Shown here in pieces: positions 18,612-27,220 of a stretch of DNA of 64,000 nt (position 1 is the first letter of the stretch; each line of letters starts with the position of its first letter). Below the pieces are notes generated by a model, which saw only the letters and a program-made list of their open reading frames with translations, was not told the origin of the DNA and did not search any database. The stretch spans positions 434,001 through 498,000 of the forward strand of contig NZ_LR130786.1 in the NCBI RefSeq assembly GCF_900626135.1. Direction: 5' to 3'. The DNA comes from Senegalia massiliensis. Lineage in GTDB: Bacteria > Bacillota > Clostridia > Tissierellales > SIT17. Made by a program: the position numbers and the translations under genes.

Positions 18612-19097
18612 TTATCTATATTTGTCTAAAATTGATGAAATCTCCTCTTTTTTCACCATAGGATATACATCATCATTGATTGTGATTACTGGTGCTTTAC
18701 TGCAATCACCTAAACATCTAGCAGCTACAATAGAAAATTTCATATCTTTTGTAGTCTCTCCATATTTTATTTGAAGAATTTCTTCTATTTCATCTAATAT
18801 CTCTTGAGCACCTTTAACATAACAAGCAGTTCCTATGCAAACGTTTATCTTGTTTTCACCTTCAGGAATAAATGTAAATTGAGAATAAAAAGTTGCAACA
18901 CCATATATCTCTGATATAGGAATATTTAACTTATTGGATATAAGTTCTAATATTTCTTTAGGTAAATAGCCAAATATATTTTGTGCTTCTTGCATAACTG
19001 GCATCAAAACTCCTAGCTTGTCTTTATTTTTCTCTATAAAATTTTCAAGCTTAATTATTTTGTCATTATTTTTATCTTTATCAAAAACAAAATTCAT
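18612..19097 (-). CDS. nuoE: NuoE-like [2Fe-2S] thioredoxin-fold subunit
   Basis: 161 aa, the family's usual size. The four ligand cysteines of the NuoE/HydC cluster are present in two pairs (CIGTACYVKGA and ARCLGDCSKAP). This is the first gene of the formate dehydrogenase operon and should associate with the NuoF-like subunit for electron transfer with NAD(H). The ATG at 19097 is chosen because GGGGG lies 7 nt upstream, whereas extending to 19130 would overlap the leader right behind the -10 box. Confidence 0.92.
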   Translation of the reverse strand: MNFVFDKDKNNDKIIKLENFIEKNKDKLGVLMPVMQEAQNIFGYLPKEILELISNKLNIPISEIYGVATFYSQFTFIPEGENKINVCIGTACYVKGAQEILDEIEEILQIKYGETTKDMKFSIVAARCLGDCSKAPVITINDDVYPMVKKEEISSILDKYR

Positions 19098-19130
19098 ATA
19101 TAAACCCCCATTATCTTTTATTCTTTTCAC

Positions 19131-19159
19131 ATTATAATATTTTTTCAGAAAATTATCAA
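19131..19159 (-). promoter_or_regulatory. Sigma-A promoter of the formate dehydrogenase operon
   Basis: Minus strand TTGATA (19159-19154), 17-bp spacer, TATAAT (19136-19131), leaving a leader of about 27 nt before the nuoE-like ribosome site. It indicates housekeeping transcription rather than sigma-54 control. Confidence 0.75.
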
Positions 19160-19186
19160 TTTTGTGTAAGTTAATTAATTAACTAG

Positions 19187-19219
19187 AAAAGCTTGAGCTA
19201 TTTGATAGCTCAAGCTTTT
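19187..19219 (-). terminator. Hairpin after the GGDEF gene
   Basis: 14-bp perfect stem (19187-19200 and 19206-19219) with a 5-nt loop downstream of the diguanylate cyclase gene and upstream of the fdh promoter. The U-run is short. Confidence 0.65.
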
Positions 19220-19242
19220 AATCTAAAAATATAGTCGAAAGT

Positions 19243-20556
19243 TTAATTTTTAACTTTTAAAATAAGGTGTTTTTTTCTTTTGTTTTTAGATTTATCTGCA
19301 TACATATTTTCATCAGCAGTTTTCAAAACTTTTTCTATAGGCTTTTCTCCATTTTTTATTAAATCCCAACCAATAGAAATGCTCATAACAAATTCATCAT
19401 GATTTCTATTGTATTCTCTAACAGAATTTTTAATTCTATTTATTAAACTATTTATATCCTCTTTTTTTATATCATATAATATAATGGCAAATTCATCTCC
19501 ACCTATTCTTGCTACTGTATCATCTTCCCTAAGATTACTTTTTAATATTTTTGCAGCATCTTTAAGATATTTATCTCCTATTAAATGTCCTTTATTATCA
19601 TTAACTTTTTTCATATTATCAAGATCAGCAATTACAATTCCAAGAGTTTCATATCCTAATTTATTCATTAACCTCATTTCTTCTTCAAAATAAAATCTGT
19701 TATACAATCCTGTTAATGAATCTTTTAAGCTAAGTATGGAAAGTTTTTTATTAACTTTTTCAAGCTCTATTGTTTTTTCTTTTAACTGTTTGTTATACTT
19801 ATTTAATTTATAAAAAAGAGTTTTATATGGCTCTTTTAAATTTATAAAATTTAAAGCTTTATATAAAAGATAATAAGAAATTATTTTAAATATATATCCT
19901 AATGAAATATATATATTTTCTTGTCCTAAAAAGTTAATAAAAAAAATATTAGAAATTAAAAGTGAAAACATAGAGCTAATAAGCATATAATACATTTCTT
20001 TATGAAAATACTTTTTATATTTCAACATAGTTATAATACTTAAAGATATCAATATTATTGCAAAAAACATTATAACAAAAGTAGAAGGGTTAAAAATATT
20101 AGTCATAAATATCATAAGTAAGGAAAACATACTTACACTTAAATATATTAAAAAAAATAAATGTAATCTAAATTTAAAATGAAAATTTAGAAATGATACA
20201 AAAAGAGATATTGATTGAATTATTCTTGATATAAGCCATAAATTTATATGAATAGACATAGAATAATTAAATATTCCTATATTAGGATTAATTAAAATAT
20301 GTAATATATCAAAGAAGGCTACAAAACCATAAGAAAGTCCTAAAAAAGTAAAATAGTGAGTTTGTGAAATTTCATAAGTATTTAATGCAATTATAGCCAT
20401 TGACATTCCAATTATTATAGCAAAAATATTTGATATAACTTGAAAAAAAATAAAATTTTGAAAAGATATATATACATATGTAATTATTAATAAAACTAAA
20501 ATTAATATAGAAAAAATTCTGTTATTTTGTTTTAATATTATATTTTTAGTTGTCAT
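19243..20556 (-). CDS. Membrane diguanylate cyclase (MASE3-like sensor plus GGDEF)
   Basis: 437 aa. About 250 residues with seven or eight hydrophobic helices resemble the MASE3 membrane sensor domain; a coiled-coil linker (near 250-280) leads to a complete GGDEF domain with SLTGLYNRFYFEEE and ARIGGDEFAIIL. The active-site GGDEF and the product-inhibition RxxD (REDD, five residues upstream) are both intact, so it should make cyclic di-GMP and be feedback regulated. The signal sensed is unknown. It is a single-gene unit flanked by hairpins. Confidence 0.9.
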   Translation of the reverse strand: MTTKNIILKQNNRIFSILILVLLIITYVYISFQNFIFFQVISNIFAIIIGMSMAIIALNTYEISQTHYFTFLGLSYGFVAFFDILHILINPNIGIFNYSMSIHINLWLISRIIQSISLFVSFLNFHFKFRLHLFFLIYLSVSMFSLLMIFMTNIFNPSTFVIMFFAIILISLSIITMLKYKKYFHKEMYYMLISSMFSLLISNIFFINFLGQENIYISLGYIFKIISYYLLYKALNFINLKEPYKTLFYKLNKYNKQLKEKTIELEKVNKKLSILSLKDSLTGLYNRFYFEEEMRLMNKLGYETLGIVIADLDNMKKVNDNKGHLIGDKYLKDAAKILKSNLREDDTVARIGGDEFAIILYDIKKEDINSLINRIKNSVREYNRNHDEFVMSISIGWDLIKNGEKPIEKVLKTADENMYADKSKNKRKKHLILKVKN

Positions 20557-20629
20557 AAAATCACTCCATATAGGTCTAAAGTCCTATTAATCTTTAGTGA
20601 TTTATACCCATATAATGTTCTGTATAACA

Positions 20630-20664
20630 AAAAACAAGAGCATTTTAAAAATGCTCTTGTTTTT
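20630..20664 (-). terminator. Terminator of the sulfur-transfer fusion gene
   Basis: 14-bp perfect stem (20630-20643, 20651-20664), 7-nt loop, followed on the minus strand by a run of six U residues, just after the stop of the CoA-disulfide reductase fusion. Confidence 0.85.
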
Positions 20665-20669
20665 AATAA

Positions 20670-23153
20670 CTAAATAAATAGATTAACATCTGAATTTTCT
20701 GCTGCACCTAAATAATTTGCAACTCCACCTATTTCTACTCCATCTATAAGTTCTTCTCTTTTTATTCCCATAACATCCATACTCATTGCACAAGCTACTA
20801 TTCTTACACCATTCTCTTGTGCTTTTTTTATTAATTCTTCCAATGAATCAATATTTTTATCATTCATTACTTTTCTAATCATTTTTGATCCCATACCAGC
20901 CATATTCATACGAGACAGACCTAATCTTTTACTTCCCCTAGGCATCATTTTTGCAAACATTTTATCCATAAAACTTTTATCTGTTTCTACCTTCTCATCT
21001 TTTCTTAAAATATTTAATCCCCAGAATGTAAAGAACATAGTAACTTCTCTACCCATAGATGCTGCACCATTTGCAATTATAAAGGAAGCTATAGCTTTAT
21101 CTAAATCTCCACTAAATACAACCATACTTTTATCTTCTCTAGGATTAATTACTTCTTTATTTTGAGTTTTTACAGCTGTACTACCCTTTTTTAAAATAGC
21201 TAAAAATGAGTTTTCTTCTTTTTTAGTAGATAGTAAAGTATTACCTGTTCTTTCTGCCCATGTTTTTATATCACTCATAAATCCAGGGTCAGTAGCTTTT
21301 ACTTCTAATATATCTCCGTCTTCTAATTCTTTCATTTTATTAAAAACTTGCATAATAGGTCCAGGACACTGAAGACCACAAGCATTCAATTTTACAGTTT
21401 TTCTTTCTGTATCCTCTGTACTTTCTAAATTTCCAGCTTCATCATAATTAACATCTGTACTACATGCTTCAGCTGAACAATTATCGTCATTACAATCCAT
21501 GCAACTAAAAGTAGAATATCCTCCATTTAGATTCATTACATTTTTAAATCCATTCTGCTTTAATATTCTAGTTGCAATATATCCTCTTACTCCTATAGCA
21601 CAATAGACTACTATTGTTTTATCTTTATCTAATTCATTTAATCTGTTTCTTAATTCATCTACAGGTATATTAATAGAGTCATTTATAAAACCAAGCTGTC
21701 TCTCAATATCTTCTCTAACATCAAGAATTATAGTATTACTCATGTCTAAAGTTTCTATTTCATCATAATTTATAACATCTACATCACCTTTTAGTATGTT
21801 TTCAGCTGTAAAGCCTGCCATATTTACAGGGTCCTTTGCTGATGAATAAGGTGGTGCATAAGCAAGCTCTAATTTTTTCAAATCATAAATTGTACCATTA
21901 AATCTAATAGCTGTTGCAATTACATCTATTCTCTTATCTACTCCATTATATCCTACAATTTGAGAACCTAATACTTTTCCATTTCTATCAAATATCAACT
22001 TTATTGTCATTGGTATTGCCCCTGGGTAATATCCTGCATTTGATTTTGAATGTATTAGTGCAACAAAATAATCCTCTTTATATTTCAAATCATTTTTCTT
22101 TAAAGTTTTCTCATTTATACCAGTACTAGCTATTGTTAAATCAAATACTTTTGCAATTGAAGTTCCCTGAGTCCCCTCATATTTCTCATATCTACCTGCA
22201 ATATTATTTGCAACAATCCTACCTTGTTTATTAGCAGGTCCTGCAAGAGGTACCATTGTCTTGGTTTTTGTATTAAAATCAATTATTTCTACAACATCTC
22301 CTAATGCATATATGTTATCATCAGAAGTTTTTAAGTATTCATCAACTATTATTCCACCACGTTTATTCGTTTCAAGTTCTGCGCTTTTTGCAAGCTCTGA
22401 ATTAGGTCTTATACCAATTGAAAGAATTATCATATCCGTTTCAATTTTATCACCACTTTGTAAAACTACAGTTGTACTTCCATCATTATTATTTATAAAT
22501 TCTTTAACTCCATCTTCTAATACTAAATTAACATTTTTACTCCTTATATGATTATGAGCTATTTGAGCCATTTCATAATCTACAGGAGCCATAACTTGAT
22601 CTGCCATTTCTATAATAGAAACCTCTAGTCCTTTATCGTGAAGATTTTCTGCCATCTCAAGTCCTATAAACCCTCCACCAATAACAGCTGCTCTTTTTGG
22701 TTTTTTTGTATCCATATATGACTTTATTTTATCTGTATCTGGTATATTCCATAATGAAAAAATATTCTCTGCATCTATTCCTTTTATTGGTGGTCGTAAA
22801 GGTGTAGATCCTGGTGAAAGAACTAAAACATCATAACTTTCTTTATACTCTTCATTGCTATTTAAATTTTTTATACTAATTTCTTGTTTCTCTTTGTCTA
22901 TACTTATTACTTCATTTTTAACTCTTACATCAATATTAAATCTAGCATTCATATCCTCTGGAGTTTGAAGCAATAAGTTATCTCTTTCTTCTATAGTACC
23001 TCCAATATAATAAGGAAGTCCACAATTTGCAAAAGAAATATATTCTCCTCTTTCTATCATGATTATTTCTGAATCTTCATCCATTCTTCTAAGTCTGGCA
23101 GCAGTACTTGCACCACCTGCTACTCCTCCTACTATAACTATTTTTTTTGACAT
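20670..23153 (-). CDS. CoA-disulfide reductase / rhodanese / TusA / DsrE four-domain fusion
   Basis: 827 aa. Residues 1-450 are an FAD/NAD(P)H-dependent CoA-disulfide reductase-like oxidoreductase with the redox Cys44 in SFANCGLPYYIGG and dinucleotide motifs GGVAGGAS and VIGGGFIGLE. A rhodanese domain (460-548) has active-site C518 (VVYCAIGVRG). After a short Cys-rich linker (551-564) comes a TusA/SirA domain with LNACGLQCPGPI (C592, C596), then a DsrE-like domain (675-827; C788). Each of these modules handles CoA persulfide or protein persulfides, so the chain looks like a relay that reduces or transfers sulfane sulfur. An ArsR regulator lies 80 nt upstream on the same strand. Substrate is inferred from the family only. 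Confidence 0.92.
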   Translation of the reverse strand: MSKKIVIVGGVAGGASTAARLRRMDEDSEIIMIERGEYISFANCGLPYYIGGTIEERDNLLLQTPEDMNARFNIDVRVKNEVISIDKEKQEISIKNLNSNEEYKESYDVLVLSPGSTPLRPPIKGIDAENIFSLWNIPDTDKIKSYMDTKKPKRAAVIGGGFIGLEMAENLHDKGLEVSIIEMADQVMAPVDYEMAQIAHNHIRSKNVNLVLEDGVKEFINNNDGSTTVVLQSGDKIETDMIILSIGIRPNSELAKSAELETNKRGGIIVDEYLKTSDDNIYALGDVVEIIDFNTKTKTMVPLAGPANKQGRIVANNIAGRYEKYEGTQGTSIAKVFDLTIASTGINEKTLKKNDLKYKEDYFVALIHSKSNAGYYPGAIPMTIKLIFDRNGKVLGSQIVGYNGVDKRIDVIATAIRFNGTIYDLKKLELAYAPPYSSAKDPVNMAGFTAENILKGDVDVINYDEIETLDMSNTIILDVREDIERQLGFINDSINIPVDELRNRLNELDKDKTIVVYCAIGVRGYIATRILKQNGFKNVMNLNGGYSTFSCMDCNDDNCSAEACSTDVNYDEAGNLESTEDTERKTVKLNACGLQCPGPIMQVFNKMKELEDGDILEVKATDPGFMSDIKTWAERTGNTLLSTKKEENSFLAILKKGSTAVKTQNKEVINPREDKSMVVFSGDLDKAIASFIIANGAASMGREVTMFFTFWGLNILRKDEKVETDKSFMDKMFAKMMPRGSKRLGLSRMNMAGMGSKMIRKVMNDKNIDSLEELIKKAQENGVRIVACAMSMDVMGIKREELIDGVEIGGVANYLGAAENSDVNLFI

Positions 23154-23232
23154 TTATATTACCCCCTATAATGTAATATTCGCATATTTGAATAATACGA
23201 TTTTATTGTTAAAAATAATGCATTCATAAGCA

Positions 23233-23514
23233 TTATTTTATAATTGAACTTATTATTTGTTTTGCATCTTCATCTATAACATAATAATTTATTTCAGTAC
23301 CATTTCTCTTTCCTTCAATAATACCTGCAGCTTTAAGTTTTGCTAAATGCTGAGATATTGTGGATTGAGGAGCATTTAAACAGCTTTGAATTGTAGAAAC
23401 ATTCCTACCCTCTTGTTCTATGAGTCCATGTACAATACATAATCTTATAGGATGTGCTAGTGATTTTAATATTTCTGATTTTTTATCAAATATATCTTTT
23501 TTATATAAATCCAT
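23233..23514 (-). CDS. ArsR-family transcriptional repressor, candidate thiol or metal sensor
   Basis: 93 aa winged helix protein: SLAHPIRLCIVHGL opens the fold, and APQSTISQHLAKLKAAGIIE is the recognition helix. It lacks the classic ArsR CxCxxC box but has Cys26 in helix 1 region and Cys45 just before the recognition helix. Because the next gene downstream is a persulfide-handling fusion, sensing of reactive sulfur, as in the SqrR/BigR branch of ArsR proteins, is plausible; metals are the alternative. It likely regulates itself and the fusion gene as one transcript. Confidence 0.85.
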   Translation of the reverse strand: MDLYKKDIFDKKSEILKSLAHPIRLCIVHGLIEQEGRNVSTIQSCLNAPQSTISQHLAKLKAAGIIEGKRNGTEINYYVIDEDAKQIISSIIK

Positions 23515-23705
23515 ATTTATCTCTCCTAATATTAATATATTCTAATTTTATGATATAACAATAAATTTTGCAAGTATTTATTTAAATTTCTTTCCATTTA
23601 TGATAAAATTAAAAAAGTAATTATGTTAAAAACTTCTCTAAGAAAACCTTTCTATGTTTTTTTCCAATATATATATCCATGATTTTTCAATATTTGGAGG
23701 TGCTT

Positions 23706-24971
23706 ATGAACAGAAATTTATCTATACAAATTGACAAAACCGAAAATTCTATAATAAAATATGTACTTTTAATTTTACCTATATCATTTACAATCTCGGC
23801 ATTTTTTTTAGATGATATTGATACAATAATAAAAGGATTATATAGTATTATGTGGAGCGAAGACATACTCTTAACTGACTATTTAGAAATAGCTGGTATT
23901 GGCGCCACTTTAATAAATTCCGCAATAATAACATTTTTTAATTTATTTCTTCTACATAAATTAAAAGTACCTATAAATGGTACAGCTATTGCTGGTGTAT
24001 TTATTGTTGCAGGATTCTCGTTTTTTGGCAAAAACATATTTAATGTTTGGCCAATATATATAGGAACTTTTATTTATTCAGTTTATCAAGGTAGAAAATA
24101 TCGCTCTGTTATATATATATCAATGTTTGCTACAGCTCTTTCTCCAATTGTAAGTCAATTATCCTTTGGCCTTGGTCTCCCTCTCATAGAGGGAATTGTT
24201 TTAGGATGGCTTTTTGGAATAGGCATTGGTTTTATAATAACTCCACTTTCTGCCCATTTAGTTCGTGCACATGATGGTTACAATATTTATAATGTAGGCT
24301 TCACAGCAGGATTTATTGCTACCGTTCTTATAGCAGTACTTAGAAGTTATGGTTTAGATATCAGTAGCCAATCTATATTATCTTCAAAATATGATATTTT
24401 CTTGAAAGTTTTTTTACTTTCATTTTCTATAATACTAATATTAATAGGTTATTTATTAAATAAGAAAACGTTCAAAGGATATAGAGAAATATTCGAGTAT
24501 TCAGGAAGACTAGTTACAGATTTTATTTTACTAATAGGAATAGGAAATACTTTTGTAAATATGGGACTTATGGGTGTAATTGCAATTATTTATGTTATAA
24601 TATCTGGAGGAGCAATTAACGGTCCAATTGTAGGAGGAATTTTAACAATAATAGGTTTTTCTGCATTTGGTAAACATCCGAAAAATACTATACCAATATT
24701 ACTTGGAGTATTTGCTGCAGGACTTCTAAATATTTGGCATATAAATTCAACAGTTGTTATAATTGCTGGGTTATTTAGTACAACACTTGCACCTATTGCT
24801 GGTGAATATGGTCCTTTTGCTGGATTCATAAGTGGATTTCTTCATCTAGCTGTAGTAATGAATGTTGGGGTAGTTCATGGGGGAGTAAATCTATATAACA
24901 ATGGATTCTCTGGAGGAATTGTTGCATCTGTTCTTGTTCCTATATTAGATACATTTTCGAAAGGAGATTGA
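23706..24971 (+). CDS. DUF1576-type polytopic membrane protein
   Basis: 421 aa with about ten to twelve membrane helices. Two internally similar halves are visible: glycine-rich segments such as NGTAIAGVFIVAGFSFFGKN in the first and NGPIVGGILTIIGFSAFGKH in the second, which suggests an inverted or tandem repeat fold as in transporters. I recognise it as the uncharacterised DUF1576 family. ATG at 23706 has GGAGG 6 nt upstream. A 113-codon partner overlaps its end. Function and substrate unknown. Confidence 0.75.
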   Translation: MNRNLSIQIDKTENSIIKYVLLILPISFTISAFFLDDIDTIIKGLYSIMWSEDILLTDYLEIAGIGATLINSAIITFFNLFLLHKLKVPINGTAIAGVFIVAGFSFFGKNIFNVWPIYIGTFIYSVYQGRKYRSVIYISMFATALSPIVSQLSFGLGLPLIEGIVLGWLFGIGIGFIITPLSAHLVRAHDGYNIYNVGFTAGFIATVLIAVLRSYGLDISSQSILSSKYDIFLKVFLLSFSIILILIGYLLNKKTFKGYREIFEYSGRLVTDFILLIGIGNTFVNMGLMGVIAIIYVIISGGAINGPIVGGILTIIGFSAFGKHPKNTIPILLGVFAAGLLNIWHINSTVVIIAGLFSTTLAPIAGEYGPFAGFISGFLHLAVVMNVGVVHGGVNLYNNGFSGGIVASVLVPILDTFSKGD

Positions 24972-24973
24972 AA

Positions 24974-25315
24974 TTGAAGCATGATATTAAGAAAATAAGT
25001 AAAATAATTGACGAATTAACCACATTTTGTCTTATACATGGAGCAAATAACATTAATATGAATGTAGAAAACAGTAAAGAATATTTCAAAATATCTTTTT
25101 ATGTAGATTGTTTGGATTATAAAGACAAAAGAGTTTCTCGACTTGAAAGGTTATTAAATGTACCAAGACAAACAGAAATGGAAGAATTTTATTGGGAACT
25201 TACAGGTGAATCAGACCATGATTCAGAACTGAGTATAGTAGGGATGATGATTGATAAAGTTGAATTTATACATGAAAATGAGTCGCTTAAAATAATTTTA
25301 TACAGATATAAATAA
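24974..25315 (+). CDS. Small conserved-looking partner of the DUF1576 protein, function unknown
   Basis: 113 aa, mixed alpha/beta with no signal or membrane segment. It begins with TTG at 24974, placed 8 nt after AAAGGAG that lies inside the end of the DUF1576 gene; an earlier TTG at 24968 is too close to that site. The start lies 3 nt past the stop of the membrane protein gene, so the pair is co-translated and the product may be its cytosolic partner. I do not recognise the family. Confidence 0.65.
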   Translation: MKHDIKKISKIIDELTTFCLIHGANNINMNVENSKEYFKISFYVDCLDYKDKRVSRLERLLNVPRQTEMEEFYWELTGESDHDSELSIVGMMIDKVEFIHENESLKIILYRYK

Positions 25316-25339
25316 CTCTCTATATGCAGGAGAGTTATT
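25311..25339 (+). terminator. Terminator after the DUF1576 pair
   Basis: 10-bp perfect stem (25311-25320 and 25330-25339) with a 9-nt loop followed by TTTTTT, overlapping the stop codon of the small gene. Confidence 0.8.
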
Positions 25340-25423
25340 TTTTATGCCTTTTTTTGGTCACAAATATATATCAATAAGAGTATTATATATAGAAACAAGT
25401 TTAGCATAAGGAGTTGAATTTGT

Positions 25424-25603
25424 ATGGACGATAAGAAATATAATGAAGAATATGAGAGACCAAATTATAGGTTAGCTCGTGCTTATGTGCCTTACCAGAA
25501 GATGTGTAAAGTATATGATTTAAAAGAGGCATTATGTAAAGGAACATTATTTCCTGAACTATATATGCCATATGAAATCCATAATAAAAAGAAAAGATGC
25601 TAA
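25424..25603 (+). CDS. cotJA: Spore coat-associated protein CotJA
   Basis: 59 aa reading frame. RAYVPYQKM near the middle and the C-terminal GTLFPELYMPYE are the CotJA signature. Preceded by AAGGAG 8-9 nt before the ATG, and followed by cotJB and cotJC with short gaps. In Bacillus the cotJ operon is made in the mother cell under sigma-E and the proteins go to the inner coat. Confidence 0.92.
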   Translation: MDDKKYNEEYERPNYRLARAYVPYQKMCKVYDLKEALCKGTLFPELYMPYEIHNKKKRC

Positions 25604-25618
25604 TAGGAGGTGCAATTT

Positions 25619-25888
25619 ATGGATTCTAGACAATTAGAATTATTAGAAGAGATTATGCAAGTAAGCTTTGGTTTAGTTGAAACAAATCTTTATCTTGATA
25701 CTCACCCTGCAGATGAAAAGGCTTTAATGCTTCATAATACATTTTCAAAAAAATATCGTGATTTAATGAAAGTTTATTCTAGAGAATATGGACCATTAAT
25801 GTATACGGGTATGAGTATGTGTCCTTGGCAATATATAGATTCACCTTGGCCTTGGGATATTGAATACAAAAAATGCAAATGGGAATAA
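25619..25888 (+). CDS. cotJB: Spore coat protein CotJB
   Basis: 89 aa, typical size. An N-terminal helical region (LELLEEIMQVSFGLVETNLYL) and a Trp/Pro-rich C terminus (CPWQYIDSPWPWD) match CotJB. The ATG at 25619 follows AGGAGG by 8 nt; the in-frame GTG at 25610 lies inside the ribosome site. Middle gene of cotJABC. Confidence 0.93.
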   Translation: MDSRQLELLEEIMQVSFGLVETNLYLDTHPADEKALMLHNTFSKKYRDLMKVYSREYGPLMYTGMSMCPWQYIDSPWPWDIEYKKCKWE

Positions 25889-25900
25889 GGAGGTAATTGT

Positions 25901-26473
25901 ATGTGGATTTATGAAAAAAAGATACAATATCCTGTAAGAGTAGACTCCTGTAACCCTGCACTTGCAGCTATGATATTAGAACAGTTTGGTGGAGCAGATG
26001 GAGAACTCTCAGCAGGTGTAAGATATTTAACTCAAAGATGGACTATGCCTACAAATCAGGCAAAAGGAATACTTACAGATATTGGGACTGAAGAACTTGC
26101 TCACTGGGAGATCATTGGTACAATTGTCTATAAGTTAGTAAAGGATGCTCCTATAGAAAAAATTAAAGGAACACCTTTTGAAGCACATTATGCAAATCAT
26201 GGTAAAAGCCCATTTCCTCACAATGCAGCAGGAGTACCATGGACTGCTACATTCTTAAATTCAAAAGACGATCCTATAGCAGATCTTCATGACGATATGG
26301 CAGCAGAAGAAAAGGCTCGTGCAACATATGAGCATCTTATAAATTTAAGTGATGATCCTGGTGTCAGAGATACCCTAAGATTTTTAAGAGAAAGAGAAGT
26401 TGTACATTTCCAAAGATTTGGAGAAACTTTAAGAATAGTTGAAGATCATAAAAATAGCAAAAAATATTATTAA
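25901..26473 (+). CDS. cotJC: Spore coat protein CotJC, manganese-catalase family
   Basis: 190 aa, matching the Mn-catalase-like CotJC family. Carboxylate/His ligands of the di-manganese site are visible in helices with EELAHWEIIG and in DMAAEEKARATYEHL and LREREVVHFQRFGE. It probably detoxifies peroxide or helps cross-link the coat. AAGGAGG precedes the ATG. Last gene of the cotJ operon, followed by a very strong terminator. Confidence 0.94.
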   Translation: MWIYEKKIQYPVRVDSCNPALAAMILEQFGGADGELSAGVRYLTQRWTMPTNQAKGILTDIGTEELAHWEIIGTIVYKLVKDAPIEKIKGTPFEAHYANHGKSPFPHNAAGVPWTATFLNSKDDPIADLHDDMAAEEKARATYEHLINLSDDPGVRDTLRFLREREVVHFQRFGETLRIVEDHKNSKKYY

Positions 26474-26503
26474 ATTTAAATAAAATCTAATATCTAAAAC
26501 ATT

Positions 26504-26557
26504 AAAAATCTCTCTTAACAAACAATAATTGTGGCTTATTTGTTAAGAGAGATTTTT
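26504..26557. terminator. Bidirectional terminator between cotJC and the HAD phosphatase
   Basis: 19-bp perfect stem (26504-26522, 26539-26557) with A/T tracts on both sides, serving the two convergent operons. Confidence 0.92.
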
Positions 26558-27209
26558 ATAATATATATTTTAGTTGTTTTATACTATCTATTCTAATATC
26601 AGCTTCATCTAATTCACCAAGTTTATGAAATCCATAATTACAACCTATAGTTAAAATATTATTTTTCTTTCCTGCTTCTATATCCTGAAATCTATCTCCT
26701 ATCATAACCATATCTATAGGATATTTCTTCTTTAATTTAGCTAAAATTTCATGTTTAGAAATGTAATCATATTCTTCAGAACAAGCCATTTCTACAAAGT
26801 AACTATTTAATCCAAATATTTCTTTTGCCTTATCTCTATAACCTATACTACAGTTACTAAGAAATACTAAATTATATCCCTTAGCTTTTAAATACCTAAG
26901 AGTTTCTATTGCATGTGGATATAATACTGCTTTTCTAGAATTTATTTGACTAACCATTTCTCTACCTATTATTTTACTTGCTTTATCTCTAATATCTGTA
27001 TCAATATCTGGCATAAATTCTTCCCACATTGCTTTGCTACTAAATCCTAGCCAATATGAAATTTCTTCATCATTCCATTTTTTCTCCGGAGCTTCACCTA
27101 TATTAACTAGATAATTATAAGCTTTTCTAAAGGCAGGTCCATAAATCTTTATACTATTATGAATAGTTCCATCATAATCTAAAAATATTGTTTTTATATT
27201 TTCAAACAT
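26556..27209 (-). CDS. HAD-family phosphatase at the end of the riboflavin operon
   Basis: 217 aa. HAD motif I is FLDYDGT (D11, D13), motif II FLSNCS, and motif IV GDRFQDIEAGK, with an alpha-helical cap between, as in phosphoglycolate-phosphatase-like enzymes. It follows ribH by 11 nt on the same strand and ends the operon. Riboflavin synthesis needs a HAD phosphatase to dephosphorylate the ribitylamino-pyrimidinedione phosphate (done by YcsE/YbjI-type enzymes elsewhere), so it is a good candidate for that step. The assignment to that reaction is inferred from position; the HAD call is firm. Confidence 0.85.
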   Translation of the reverse strand: MFENIKTIFLDYDGTIHNSIKIYGPAFRKAYNYLVNIGEAPEKKWNDEEISYWLGFSSKAMWEEFMPDIDTDIRDKASKIIGREMVSQINSRKAVLYPHAIETLRYLKAKGYNLVFLSNCSIGYRDKAKEIFGLNSYFVEMACSEEYDYISKHEILAKLKKKYPIDMVMIGDRFQDIEAGKKNNILTIGCNYGFHKLGELDEADIRIDSIKQLKYIL

Positions 27210-27220
27210 ATTGATTTTAC

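Noticed and set aside
9043-19159. Sigma-54 promoter for the formate dehydrogenase operon, because of the nearby sigma-54 activator
   Set aside because: No GG-N10-GC element was found upstream of the nuoE-like gene, whereas a good sigma-A promoter is present.
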